DNA of 49,921 nt from Entrophospora sp. SA101 (taxonomy: Eukaryota > Glomeromycota > Glomeromycetes > Entrophosporales > Entrophosporaceae). The notes under the pieces were generated by a model. The model saw only the letters and a list, made by a program, of their open reading frames with translations. It had not been told where the DNA came from and searched no databases. Shown here piece after piece: positions 1-10,454 of this stretch. The translations under genes were made by a program, and so were the position numbers. Location: positions 80,948 to 130,868 of the forward strand of contig CAUDNR010000202.1 in NCBI GenBank assembly GCA_958430865.1, read 5' to 3'. The stretch's first letter is position 1. Each line of letters opens with the position of its first letter.

Positions 1-66
1 ATTTTTATTTTTATATTCATTGAAAAAAAGTTAATTAGTAAATTTTATATATGATGTCAATTAGTT

Positions 67-636
67 TTGATCTACATTAGTCCATTGTACACCCCAATAC
101 TTTCTGTACGACATGATAGGAATATCTGCAGACTTATTAAATCGGGTGAATGTTCTAATGCAATTCAAATTCAAAAAAAATTAATTTCCGATAAAAATAT
201 TATTGTTTCTCCAAATACAATTAGACGCTCATTGAAAAGACAAGGTATGGTATCTAGAGTGAAAAGGAAAAAACCATTACTACTAAAATGACATAGAATT
301 GCAAGAAAAAAGTTTGCACGGAAATATCGAAATTGGACTATAGAGGATTGGAGAAAGGTTATCTGGTCAGATGAAAGTAAATTCATGATTTTTGGTTCAG
401 ATGGAAGGGAGTTGTGTTGGAAAGATCCAAAATCACCTTTGCGTCCACAACATGTTAAGCCAACAGTAAAGTTTGGTGGAGGTAGTGTTATGATATGGGG
501 TTGTTTTGGAAGTTTTGGTGTTGGAAATTATTGTAAAATTGATGGAAGAATGAATGGAGAACTATATCAACAGATATTGGGAGATGAGTTTCTGCATCCA
601 GAAAATATAAAAAAATTTTACATGTGTCAATTGTAA
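67..636 (+). pseudogene. Tc1/mariner transposase remnant
   Basis: Two open stretches in one frame, separated by a single in-frame TGA at 289-291, read as a Tc1-type transposase. The first part has the helix-turn-helix style (NTIRRSLKRQGM). The second carries the first catalytic Asp block (WSDESKF) and the FGGGSVMIWGCF motif typical of Tc1 elements. The protein breaks off after about 190 codons, before the second Asp (DN) and the final Glu block, exactly where a 151-bp MITE begins (595). Sequence beyond the MITE does not resume the transposase, so the gene was already chimeric or truncated. The TGA is flanked as LLLK-stop-HRIARKKFA and is easily explained as CGA to TGA. No ATG start or left terminal repeat is visible near the window edge. 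Not functional. Confidence 0.85.
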
Positions 637-745
637 GTTTAATAATAAAAAAGTGTAAAACTTACGTCGGCACTGTAAGATTTACACAATATTACGTCGG
701 CATCGTAAGATTTATGCAAGTTTACGCTAAATTAATTTCCTGATG
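595..745. mobile_element. MITE, CATCAGG family, copy 1 (151 bp)
   Basis: The ends are imperfect inverted repeats (CATCCAGAAAAT on the left, ATTTCCTGATG on the right), flanked by the dinucleotide TG on both sides. The interior has two direct copies of ACGTCGGCA within GTAAGATTTA-like repeats. It is about 95 percent identical, in opposite orientation, to the 151-bp element at 34308-34458. No coding capacity. Confidence 0.85.
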
Positions 746-1082
746 TGTAAACCGAGGTTTTTATCAGTGAGGCTTACAACCAAGTTATTTTTCAACCAAA
801 ATTTAACTTATTTATTATTAAATTTCTCCATCCAGTTACCAGAGGCTTCAATTCATCAATTAAATTATCATTGCTACTCATATCTACTTTCACAGCATCC
901 TCTGAAACATCTGTTTTTGACCAACAATTTTTAATTGTTACTTCTTTCCAAGTATTTGAACAGAATGTGATTGGATATGATGTTTTTAATACTTGAAGAG
1001 GAGTTACCAAGGTTGTGATGCATATCATAAACATTAATTCTGATTTTAACAAGCAATTCCTTAGAATGAGCCCGAAAAAAAC

Positions 1083-1363
1083 GGCACCTAGACGTTTCCC
1101 CGACGACCGTTTCCCCGACAAATACATCTTGTATTACAATATTTATTTGTTTCCTTGTCATGCCATAGCTGGCTAAGTTTTATCAAACCATTTAAGTCTA
1201 TTAATCCATTCATTAGGTGACTAAGCTGCTTAAGTCGGTTAGGCCATTTATTAGCCAATTAATATTAAATATAGTTAACAAAATCTTATCGGAGAAATGT
1301 CCTGTTGGGGAAATGTCGGGGAAACGTCCTGTCGGGAAACGGTTGTCGGGGAAACGTACCAGA
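1083..1363. mobile_element. foldback MITE inside the pogo pseudogene (281 bp)
   Basis: Inverted arms share ACGTTTCCCCGAC...CCGTTTCCC (1092-1120 against 1330-1357, reverse complement). An approximate direct repeat, CCCGAA(A/T)AAAC, lies outside both ends (1071-1082 and 1364-1374) and is a candidate 11-12 bp target duplication. The interior is non-coding. It interrupts the transposase between its DAGII and RAHSKELL blocks. Superfamily not assigned; a long target duplication would suit a Mutator-like element. Confidence 0.7.
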
Positions 1364-1739
1364 CCCGAATAAACATAGGTTAGAACAAATAATTATATTT
1401 ATTGTTTTAATAGATGAATTAATGATTCCTGCGTCTGCAGGTTATAAAAAAGCAGTCATATCAGGAGAAAGATGATGAAGTGTAATATTTGTTAAAAATA
1501 GTATTTCATCAAAAATATGCACTGATGTATTATCATGTAATAACATAATTTTGCTTTTTTTCCATCATTAGATCGTTTAATTTCTTCAAATAAAGGTTCC
1601 AAAATGGAAACCTGAAGCCAGGCTTTTGCATTCCAATAACAATAGATTTCTATAATGTCTCTCGGAGTTTGATTTTTATTGATAAATAGATGAGGAAGTT
1701 TTACAGTCCTATATTGCATTCATAATTAAGAAAAGAGTT

Positions 1740-1889
1740 CATCAGGAAAATAAATCTCATGTAAACCTACGTAGGGTTTAAAACTGACCAGCATTATGCG
1801 GAAATGTTAACAGAATTACCAAAATATCGACATAATGCTGGCCAATTCTGAACCCTACGTAGGTTTATGTAAGATTTATTTTCCTGATG
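1740..1889. mobile_element. MITE, CATCAGG family, copy 2 (150 bp)
   Basis: Terminal inverted repeats of about 58 bp start CATCAGGAAAATAAATCT and contain TAAACCTACGTAGGGTT near the ends. TT flanks both sides (1738-1739 and 1890-1891). It sits inside the pogo pseudogene between the SGVK and NAKAW blocks. Apart from its ends the interior is unrelated to copies 1 and 3. Confidence 0.9.
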
Positions 1890-2169
1890 TTGCCTTTGAT
1901 TTTGATCATTTAACGCCAGAAAGAGGACCGGTTTATAATGCTTTTGAAGGTTCTAAATGCTCCCAATAAATTGAGTACATTCTATAAAAGATCATTAGTA
2001 AATTATAAATGAATTTACCAGTTTCAACATAATTATATAGGATATTATTTCTTTGTTGCTTTATATTATATCTTTGTTGAAAACTTGAAACCAATCCATC
2101 AAGGGCCTTAAAATCATCAATTCCAAACAATACAGCAAACCTTTTGCTTTTTTCAAACAATAACAACTC

Positions 2170-2441
2170 AGCCCATGCGGACAAGTTCCGAAAGGTTACA
2201 CCTTTATTCCTCAGTTCGTAGGGATAGAGCCTCAGCCTGGGAAAACATATAAGAGGGATATCCCCCTTATCGATCTTATCGATCTTTGAGTATCGGTCGG
2301 ATAATTCACTCAATATATACGGGCCAAGTGATCAGAGATATATCTGTGCATTTATATTTATCCCTCGCCAGGATAAAACTGTATCCATCCGAACACAGGA
2401 ATAAAGGTTAGAACTACCCGGAAATCGTCCGCATATGGTGC
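2170..2441. mobile_element. hAT-like MITE, ATGCGGAC family, copy 1 (272 bp)
   Basis: Imperfect terminal inverted repeats read CCATGCGGACAAGTTCCG on the left and, reversed, ACCATATGCGGACGATTTCC on the right. A perfect 8-bp direct repeat AACAACTC (2162-2169 and 2442-2449) flanks it, the target-site length of hAT elements. It is inserted in the CENP-B helix-turn-helix region of the pogo pseudogene. A second 272-bp copy lies at 37557-37828. Confidence 0.85.
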
Positions 2442-2494
2442 AACAACTCCCTGTAATTACTCTTTTAGGTAAAAATGTTTAGTTATCAATTCAT

Positions 2495-3190
2495 TTCCAA
2501 TTCCTGATTTCTGGATACTTTGGCGATCTATCATTTTGTTTATTAACATCTAAAGGATCAATTGTACCAATATATAAATTAAAGTTACGAATATGCCAAA
2601 AACGATAGGAGCAAAAAAATTAAAATAATAATTATTATTAAAGTGTACCATGACCCGTGCCCTAGTCCCAATTGAGAGAAAATACCTACTAATAAAACTT
2701 CACACGTATTGATGAGACCATAATTAAATATATTCCTTGCTTTACTACATATCCAATTATGTAATTTTTTTAAAGATATCAATTTGGAAATGTAAAAATC
2801 ATAAAAATTATTGTATAAATTAAGCCGCCTCTTAACAAATCTTCATGGATGTTGGTGATAACAAAAATTCCGCCATTTTTATCTTTTTACACAAAAAATT
2901 ATTAAATCAACTAAAATAATTATCAAATATCCCTCAAAAATTTACTTACAAAGCAAAATAATGCTAGTTTGTTTTTTATCATTACATTTTGATCATGCCA
3001 ACAAATCATTTCTATAACTTCTCCGTTAGATTCCATAAACTAAAACACCAAACATTCTTCCGATAAGACTAGGACTTGAACTGTTTTTTACCCAATTACA
3101 TAAATAATCCTCATGGTATATAGGACTCATTGCAGCAAATTCACACCAGAATAATATTGTTGTTTTCATCATATAAATGTTAAAACTACG
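2495..3190 (-). pseudogene. two unassigned coding relics
   Basis: Minus-strand translation gives two protein-like stretches. One runs from about 2782 to 2500 and includes KKLHNWICSKARNIFNYGLI and, after a break, DRSPKYPEIRNW. The other runs from about 3190 to 2990 and includes WCEFAAMSPIYHEDYLCNWV and then SLIGRMFGVLVYGI. Both contain a similar IR(N/S)FN(L/I)Y motif, suggesting pieces of one or two related genes. I do not recognise the family. Stops and the lack of a start argue against function. Confidence 0.35.
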
Positions 3191-3938
3191 AATTACAAAA
3201 AAAATATATGATTAATCAATCCCAAAAACAGAAGCAACCGGTTTCTTGCATCTTGACTTGTTTTTTTGAATCATTTATTTTAACTTTTTTTTTTTTTGTT
3301 TTACAATAAGTGTACTTTTGTCGCCGTCAAATGCATGATTTATTCAAAATTACAATTGGAAAATAAAAATTTATAAAATATACAATAATGACTGACATCT
3401 TTTTTATATGATTTCCGAATTAGCGGTTTTTTTTAAAGAAAAAACTTAACCAATAATTAACTCCATTATTGAATCTAATAAATCCATCCTCTCAAAGGAG
3501 GTTGTACACTCATAACAAATGGTTCCGAATTTTAATTTCTGCTTGTGTTTCCTGAGTAATTAAAACTCTCTTTCATTCATGCTTGGAAAAAGGAAATGTT
3601 TTAGTATTAGTATTACCAAATTTATGTAGTACGAATATAAATAAATAGCTTCAAAATGGCGGTGTTTTTAGAAAGAGTCAAGTTTGGAGCGTTGGCGTAC
3701 ATGTTATATTTTGACATTTTACCATAAAAAATCCATCACGGTTAAACATTTCTCCTTTGATCAATTGAGAAGTTGCAAAGAAATTACGAACAAATTAAAT
3801 TTCATCATATTGGATAAACAATGCATGCATACAATGTACACTTTATCAATCCATTTATAATTTTATCATTTACAATTTTTTAATATAAGTCTAAATGTTT
3901 ATTAATTGACGTTTGCATATTTAATAAAATTTAAAAAA
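3191..3938. other. intergenic, upstream of kinase
   Basis: AT-rich sequence with poly-T runs (for example 3285-3298). I see no coding or structured element. The last 100 bp presumably hold the kinase promoter; no clear TATA box could be singled out in such AT-rich DNA. Confidence 0.5.
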
Positions 3939-5353
3939 ATGATAATTAAAAAATTATTCAAAAATAAAATAAATGAAAATGATAGATATTTACATCAACG
4001 AACCAAAATATACGGCAAATGTCTAACTTGTAATAATACTAGTCTTTCATGGTGTCAATCATGTGATCCAAAATTATTAACGGAAGGATGGACCAGTGGC
4101 AATGAAACAATTGATGAGTTGATTAAAAGTACACAACTTCAAGCAACCGAGTATGCTAACGAACGTTATCTTCAATGGATTCCCTATGATGATTTAACAA
4201 TTATTGAAAAGATAGGTGAAGGAGCGTTTGCAACTATATACAAAACTACTTGGAAAAATGGTTGGAAATACGCAAGTAATGGAAAAAGGGTTAATAAAGA
4301 TAGGATTGTGGCATTAAAAAAATTAAAAAATTCACAAAAAAATTCTGATGAATTTCTTAATGAGGTAAATTATTTCACATTATTTTTTTCTACTTTACTA
4401 TTATCGAGATTGATTTATTTTATTTCCTTTTGTAGTTCAAAAATTATGTCAAGTTTCATAATAAATCAAGCCTGATTTTAATTTATGGAATAACACAAGA
4501 CCCAATTTCAAAAGAATATATATTTGTAATGGACTATTTAAAAAATGGAAGTCTTCAAAATTATTTATTAAAATTTTTTAAAAATATAAAATGGAATAAC
4601 AAAATTGAAATCCTTCATGGAATTATTGATGGGTTGAAATTTATTCATATGCATAATTTTGTTCATCGTGACCTTCATAGTGGCAATATTCTTCAACATA
4701 AAGGTGCCAAATATAATTATTCATACGTTGCAGATTTAGGATTATCAATCCCAGCAAATCAAACATCAACATCAAATAAAAATGGCATATATGGAGTATT
4801 GCCATATGTTGCACCAGAAGTATTAAGAGGAGAACAATACACACAGGCATCAGATATATATAGTTTTGGAGTATTGATGTCCGTAATATCAACCAGCCAA
4901 CATCCTTTCAGTAACTTGGCACATGGTTTGAATCTTGCAACAAAGATATGCGAAGGTTTAAGACCTGGATTCTCAAATAATACTCCAAAATTCTACATTG
5001 AATTAGCATACAGATGCATGGATGCTAATCCAGATAAACGCCCATCTGCTGGAGAGGTTGGAGAAATAGTCGAATTTTGGAATTACTCATTTAACAATGA
5101 ATTAATAAACAATTTTGGATATGGCTATGAAATTGGACGGCTTAAATATTCTAAAGAAAAAATTGATGAATTAAGATCATATAGGAAGGAATTTTATGAA
5201 ATGGATAAAAAAAAATTTGATCCTTCAACACTTTCTGCAACAATTCACCCAAATGCTGTTTATACCAGCAGATTATTAAAGTTTGAAAATCTTCCCCGGC
5301 CTGTTAATTCCAACAAAGTGACAATCATTAGTAATGATAGTGGTAATTATTAA
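3939..5353 (+). CDS. protein kinase (TKL/Tyr-kinase-like), 2 exons, 447 aa
   Basis: Exons 3939-4364 and 4436-5353; the 71-bp intron is GTAAAT...TTGTAG and joining keeps frame (EFLNE-FKNYV). I chose the ATG at 3939 because the upstream in-frame codons lack another ATG. Residues 26-43 hold a paired-cysteine motif (CLTCNNTSLSWCQSC), as is common in kinases of arbuscular mycorrhizal fungi. The kinase domain follows: glycine loop IGEGAFATIY (about 92-101), VALKKL with the ATP lysine (about 127), catalytic HRDLHSGN (219-226), VADLGLS (D242, DLG in place of DFG) and VAPE (about 267-270). All catalytic residues are present, so activity is likely. It is a presumed cytosolic signalling kinase; substrate unknown. 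A 60-residue C-terminal tail follows the domain. Confidence 0.93.
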
Positions 5354-6011
5354 AATTTTATTTATTAGTTATTAATTAATTAACTTTTTAATCATTTTAA
5401 AAATTAATTACATCAATACTATGGTTCTTCTTTTTTAGATCCTCATCAAGTTGATTTAAATGAGCTAGACACTGCTTTATATTTTTCATAAAGTTCATTA
5501 TTGGAACCGAAAATTTTAAATAACATATGGCACAGTTCACTATTTCATAACAGAATGTCACAAGTACACGAAAAATTTATTTTATGTGTGGAAATAACGC
5601 GTACGCGAAATCAAATTTTGAATTTCCTAATTTGTTCTTAATTTGTTTGTTACTACAAAAAAAAATATAATATATACAAAACATCAATATCAATTCAACA
5701 TCAATTCTATTATACACTTTTTTTTTATATTTTATCAATTATTTTTATTTTTTATTTTATAATTTTCTTCTTTCCTTTTTTTGAAAAATAAACATAAAAT
5801 AGAAATAGAATTAATAGATTATAGATCAACAATGGGTTTTTTTATCTGTCAAAACTAGAATATTTTGACGGATCAATTGATTGATGAATTAATGGGACAT
5901 AACAAAAAAGACATAAGCACTGGTAGAAAAAATGTAATTCACAAAGGTTTCACATTGTGAAATAACAATATTTTTTACAAATAATATTTCACTGGTATTT
6001 GTAAAACTATT
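5354..6011. other. intergenic, kinase 3' flank
   Basis: AT-rich, with repeated TTAATTAATTAA-like and poly-T stretches. Around 5937-5962 there is a small inverted repeat (TTTCACA...TGTGAAA). No gene seen. Confidence 0.5.
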
Positions 6012-6585
6012 GTGAAAATAGTTGTTGCGAAAGAAGGAGTTGAATACATTTGTGCTTTACTATCGGTGGCTGATCCGGATCATTTAAAAGAACATCCTCA
6101 CGAACTTGAAGCAGCTTGCCCAAAAGAATTAAAGATTCCAATTCCCAATGATCATTTTTTTAAAGATCCGCACTCTTGGCTCATCATGTTTATTATGGAT
6201 CCTACTTGGAATTTCTGACAAACAAGCTATTTGTGCACGCGACGGCAAAAGTAATTTTTTTATTTATTATTGGTCATTATTATTGATCGCCATTATCGGG
6301 ATATTAATCCATTTAATTTATCAATCCCATTATAATAGGTTTCTGCACTTTTAAATTTTCGGGGAATTCAATTGGAACATCAATATTTGTCATTCATTTC
6401 CACGTTTAATAGATATTTCGTTTGATCTCGAATTTATCAAACGGCCAACTTATTATTCCAGAAAAATTAACCTGCAATGAATGCATTCAAAAATGATCGG
6501 AACAATACATCCATTGGTTCATGCTCGCAAGTTCATTCTCAATACTGTAGAGTATGTTGATTTATTTTCTTGCATATTTAGTCTT
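6012..6585 (+). pseudogene. coding-like relic, unassigned
   Basis: Two open stretches have more balanced composition than their surroundings. At 6012-6218 the frame reads VAKEGVEYICALLSVADPDH...KELKIPIPNDHFFKDPHSW; it has no ATG of its own. At about 6360-6590 it reads NWNINICHSFPRLIDISF...IKRPTYYSRK and, after a TGA, IGTIHPLVHARKFILNTVEY. They could be exons of one decayed gene. I do not recognise the family and see no convincing splice sites joining them. Confidence 0.3.
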
Positions 6586-6789
6586 TACGAATGAATCATG
6601 AGAATAAGATCAATAGATTTAATAATTAATTAAATTAGATACACTTGTTATTATTAATATTATTCATCATAGTCCTAATACCAATAAAGAAAGGTTGATC
6701 GGACGAATAAATTTGTCAGCATATGACGCGAAGTTTTCTCATTAAATTCTTAATAAAAAAAAAATAATAAAAATTAACATAATAATTAT

Positions 6790-6905
6790 TAGAGAAAAAA
6801 TGATGCATTACTCTCAATGTTGCGATCCAGAACTCTTAGGTTAGTGAAAACCTGAAACGAAACCGTCTAAAACTATTTAGGGTGATTTAAGTTTAGAGCA
6901 TCGGG
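6790..6905 (+). pseudogene. possible kinase N-terminal relic
   Basis: The short stretch QCCDPELL (about 6810-6840), followed after a frame change by NETV..NYL, resembles the QSCDPKLL...GNETIDELI segment just before the kinase domain of the gene at 3939. The match is short and broken by stops, so this is tentative. Confidence 0.22.
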
Positions 6906-6976
6906 AGAATGATAAAATATTATATCCGCATTTTCTTCCCGGTTTTTGTCAATAATTCACACAGGTTATACATATA

Positions 6977-7095
6977 GTCAATCCTCGTTCCAACGGATCT
7001 ACGGGATCTTGCATTTATGCCAAAATTATTAATCGTGTTCAAACAAATTTTATCACGCGAATTTAATTATAATTCGTTGAAACGAGGTTTGATTG
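6977..7095. mobile_element. MITE with pogo/mariner-like ends and TA duplication (119 bp)
   Basis: The ends are inverted: GTCAATCCTCGTTCCAACG on the left and, reversed, CAATCAAACCTCGTTTCAAC on the right, flanked by TA at 6975-6976 and 7096-7097. TCAAACCTCG-type termini and TA duplication are typical of pogo-group non-autonomous elements. No coding capacity. Confidence 0.75.
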
Positions 7096-7099
7096 TATA

Positions 7100-8236
7100 T
7101 TATGGCTTATTTTTTACTGTTTTCTGGACGAGATTGAGCCTGGGTATCTCCCGGAACTGTTTAGAGAATCAAAATAAAAAAGGTTTAAGGTTTCACGGTA
7201 TTTACTCCCAAATGTAATATTATTAAATTTGTATTCCATATTAATTCTCTCCCACAATCAATATATTTTAAGGGTTGTAAATTTAGCATTCTTCTTGGAA
7301 CATTAGGAATTTAGTAAGAATTTAACCGAATGAAAGGCCATATAATTAGTTAGGCTTTGCCTGTTCTCTCATAGTTTCTATGTCAGAAGATCCAGTAGTT
7401 TTTCTTCTCAACAAAATCCTTTATTTACTAATTATAAATGAGCAATAAATACAAAATGGTAGATTGGAATACGGAAAATCTACGTACTGTCTAAACGTAC
7501 AACGATTCAGGACAAAATTTACTGCGCCACAATACCAATTTTGTGATACAACGTCTTTAAGTTTTATTGTGATGATGGTGTGGTGTTGATGATGATAATG
7601 GTGTTTATGAAAAAAATTTATGGTGTTAATAATGATAATGATAAGTTAATATTGAAAACTTGCAAAATTCATATGTGTAATATTGGCATCTCAACATAGT
7701 AAATTTGAAGCTTAATTCTTCATGATATCAACCAATTGAAACCATTGAATTATAGAAAAGATCATTGCTATAATTCTCATGATTTGTTCTTTTTGGTCTT
7801 ACACTTCCATTTTGGAGGAATAGAGGATTCTACAAAGTTGCAGGACTAGGTGCACAGTGGAGGACAGCAAAAGCTACCAACTATTATTAGTTTACCACCA
7901 AGGATGATATCCATTCCTCAGAGGGTAGTGATCAATCTAACCAAACGATTAATGAATATTTCATTGCAGCAAAATTTTAGACTTCTACTTCTTAGCTAAG
8001 AAATTAAAAATGCAATTTTACAAGTAACCCTAAAGTTTGCCACCCAAGAATAATAGAAAAATTAATATTTCCTTTGATAAGTTTTCTTTAAATTTCATTG
8101 GTAAAAGTCACTTTCACGTGATAATTTTCAGCACGCCTTTTGTATATATAACTTTACTATATATTTTTAATTCGATTTCCCTTAAACAATACAAAACATA
8201 ATGTATCCTCGATTATCTTATTTGAATAACAAATAA
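7100..8236. other. intergenic, nothing recognised
   Basis: AT-rich sequence with a GATGATGG/TGGTGTT-rich stretch at 7568-7645. Scattered short open frames show no family resemblance. Confidence 0.5.
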
Positions 8237-8497
8237 ATGACGCGTTTTTATCTAAAAAATTCAATGATTTATGAGGTCTCCGCTGAGATCAAGCAAGCGA
8301 GAGTAAGGTTAATAGTAAAAGCACGAATATCATTACCAAAAATGCAAAAATCTTTATATAAAGATATTAAAGATATCATCAATCAGCCAATAGGAATATA
8401 TAGTTTTCTTTGTTTGGAAAACGCGAAGATGATTTTCTTTATTATTAATAATGTGTATTGTTTACTTTTTACCCCTATTCCATACATTTGTAATTAG
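8237..8497 (+). CDS. hypothetical ORF, 86 aa
   Basis: It starts at a true ATG (8237) and ends at TAG. The first half is charged (YEVSAEIKQARVRLIVKARI); the last 30 residues are hydrophobic, possibly one membrane segment, or simply AT-rich translation. No family is recognised. The 3' part is biased like non-coding DNA, so this may be chance. Confidence 0.2.
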   Translation: MTRFYLKNSMIYEVSAEIKQARVRLIVKARISLPKMQKSLYKDIKDIINQPIGIYSFLCLENAKMIFFIINNVYCLLFTPIPYICN

Positions 8498-8499
8498 TA

Positions 8500-9254
8500 A
8501 TAAATAATAATATGTTTACTAATAATATTATTATTTTCTTTCTCAACAAGAAACTTCTTCAACAGCAAGAATCTTCAAGACTTTCGACGGCAAGACCTTC
8601 CACTACATAACCACCACCATCATTTATTATTATGATTTACAAAGGTAAGAATAAACACATTCTGTTGATTGGTTCTGTAAGAACTATATTGAGAAAACTT
8701 CTGTTTTATTTTATTATTATTTATTCATTTTCTTATTTTCATAAAAATAAAAGAGACACTCTACTGCCAAGGATTGGTTTTAGTTTCAATTCTTCCTCAC
8801 CCCCATTGGTCTCCAACAGAACCGCAACAAAACCTCAGGAAGAGGCAACTGTTTGCGGGGCATCACCGGACTTTTGACCATATAATAAAAGGGTCAGAAG
8901 CTTATTCGTCGTGCGCAGGCATTTATTATTTCACATGGCAGTAAGTATCATAAATAATAATATTAATGATATATGCGAGTTCTATTAATAAATTAATATT
9001 TTTAAAATTAATATATTAATATATAGTCATATTATTATTACTAACTAATTATAGGTAGAGTATATACTATCTGGAAATAGCAGATTTGGTTTGTAGATAA
9101 TGTTGTCAGAAAGTAAAAAGTATGTGAATCTCTAAATTGAAGAAATTAAACAATAATTTGCTCTTGACATTAAAATTGGTATTAATTAATTGTAGGCGGT
9201 TTAGTCAACATTTTATCACTTCCTTAATAGTCGTTTGAAAATTCTAGTATAACT
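8500..9254. other. intergenic with a possible exon-like patch
   Basis: 8540-8600 and 8750-8875 have more even base composition than the rest. A donor-like AGGTAAGA at 8643 and an acceptor-like TAAAAG near 8752 could bound an intron, but the joined translation is not recognisable. The rest is AT-rich with no gene. Confidence 0.3.
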
Positions 9255-9345
9255 TCACTTCCACCACCTTCATTTTCATTTCCATTTTATTTCATCTTCA
9301 TTTTCACTTCCATCTCCATCTCCATCTCCATTTTCTTTTACACTT

Positions 9346-9412
<67 letters not shown>

Positions 9413-9580
9413 CACCTCTACCTCCACTTTGATAATTCTCTCCATCTCCACACCCACCTTCATCACACCTCTGTTTTCCCTCCATCTTCTCTTTCTTTCC
9501 ACATACATATGTATTTCCACTTTAATTCCATATCCATATCCACTTTCATATCCACTTTCCATTTTTATCCTCTCTCGTTT
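9255..9580. repeat. homopyrimidine hexamer microsatellite (TTTCAC)n / (TCCATC)n
   Basis: About twelve uninterrupted TTTCAC units at 9341-9415 are flanked by degenerate TCTCCA and TCCATT units. Nearly every base of the plus strand is C, T or an isolated A over 300 bp. Minus-strand frames through it (SESESE or KVKVKV) are artefacts of the repeat. Confidence 0.95.
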
Positions 9581-10186
9581 TCTGGAACCGCTTTTTATTT
9601 TCCTTTGTTGAGGTTTATGCTGATTTTTATAAGCGTTAGGTAAATAAATAATCAATCAAATATCCTATTATATTTATTTAACAATGATTGGTTGATTGAT
9701 TATAACATTGTGTTAATTATTATGATCTTATTCTTTCTTTATGGGAATTCTGAAGTTAGGGCAATTTTTAATTTGTGTAAGCGCACGTTAATCTCAAAAA
9801 CGGCTACAAGAAGGGAAAATTCTTGTTAGTGCCGACTTGGGGGAGATAAAAGTTGAATCGATGAGGAGAGGCAATTTGAATTTTTTTATCTTGGTGTTTG
9901 TCCAGATAGTTGGTAATTGATCATTAATCAATTATAATTTTATTGAAATAATTGTTTATCGTCATCTTTTTTATAACCTTCATTATATCACCATTATCAT
10001 CACCTTTGTCATCATCCTATCTTTATTATTATTCTCTCTTTATCATCATCTTTTCTTCTTCTTTCGATAGCTCTTTTACTTACTTGGCATGGAAGGCAGA
10101 AGACTCACGGTACGGACTGGATGAAGGCTTTTGATGGCGAGGTAAAATCTAGTAGTGGTAGTTTTATTTAAGATGGAATTAGTATT
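9581..10186. other. intergenic between two hexamer repeats
   Basis: It includes a CATCATC/TTATTATTC-rich stretch at 9960-10080. An inverted pair, AATCAATCA (about 9650) and TGGTTGATTGATT (about 9690), is present. No gene seen. Confidence 0.5.
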
Positions 10187-10345
10187 AAAAAATAGGATTA
10201 GAATTAGAATTAGAATTAGAATTAGAATTAGAATTAGAATTAGAATTAAAATTAGAATTAAAATTAGAATTAGAATTAGAATTAGAGTTAAATTTAGAAT
10301 TAGAATTATAGTTAAATTTAGAATTTAGGTTTAGAATTAAAGTTA
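10187..10345. repeat. hexamer microsatellite (TTAGAA)n
   Basis: About 25 mostly exact tandem units of ATTAGA, decaying at the 3' end into TTAAAT/TTTAGG-like variants. The period and the TTAG core resemble the fungal telomere repeat TTAGGG, but the array is internal and lacks G runs. Confidence 0.95.
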
Positions 10346-10454
10346 AAGTTAGATTTCGTGTAATTTGTGTTTAGTAACCCTTTTTATAGAAAAACTAATA
10401 AATATGGTATATACTTAAAAAAAAATGTTATTGATAATCGAGAAAGATAAAATA

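Larger units (their letters stand above)
792..2540 (-). pseudogene. pogo/Tigger-type transposase remnant (CENP-B HTH + DDE)
   Basis: Read on the minus strand from about 2540 to 792, the pieces appear in the expected order. First comes a CENP-B type DNA-binding segment (FGIDDFKALDGLVSSFQ, about 2160-2060). Next is a TGPLSGVK block near 1900, then NAKAWLQVSI near 1640. The catalytic HDNTSVHIFDE follows near 1530 after a frameshift, then PADAGIINSSI near 1430. The C-terminal RAHSKELLVK...WKEVTIKNCWSKTDV block runs from about 1060 to 890. These are hallmarks of pogo/Tigger (jerky/CENP-B) transposases. The gene is broken by stops and frameshifts and by three independent MITE insertions (1083-1363, 1740-1889, 2170-2441). 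The N-terminus upstream of 2442 is uncertain. Not functional. Confidence 0.85.

Noticed and set aside
3060..3085. tRNA B-box-like GTTCAAGTCC on the minus strand
   Set aside because: No A box or cloverleaf around it, and it lies in a coding relic. No tRNA gene was found in the window.
4641..4892. 83-codon minus-strand ORF
   Set aside because: Lies opposite the catalytic part of the kinase gene; a shadow frame.
9276..9655. Minus-strand ORFs encoding SESESE and KVKVKV repeats
   Set aside because: They are simple translations of the TTTCAC microsatellite and have no other protein features.
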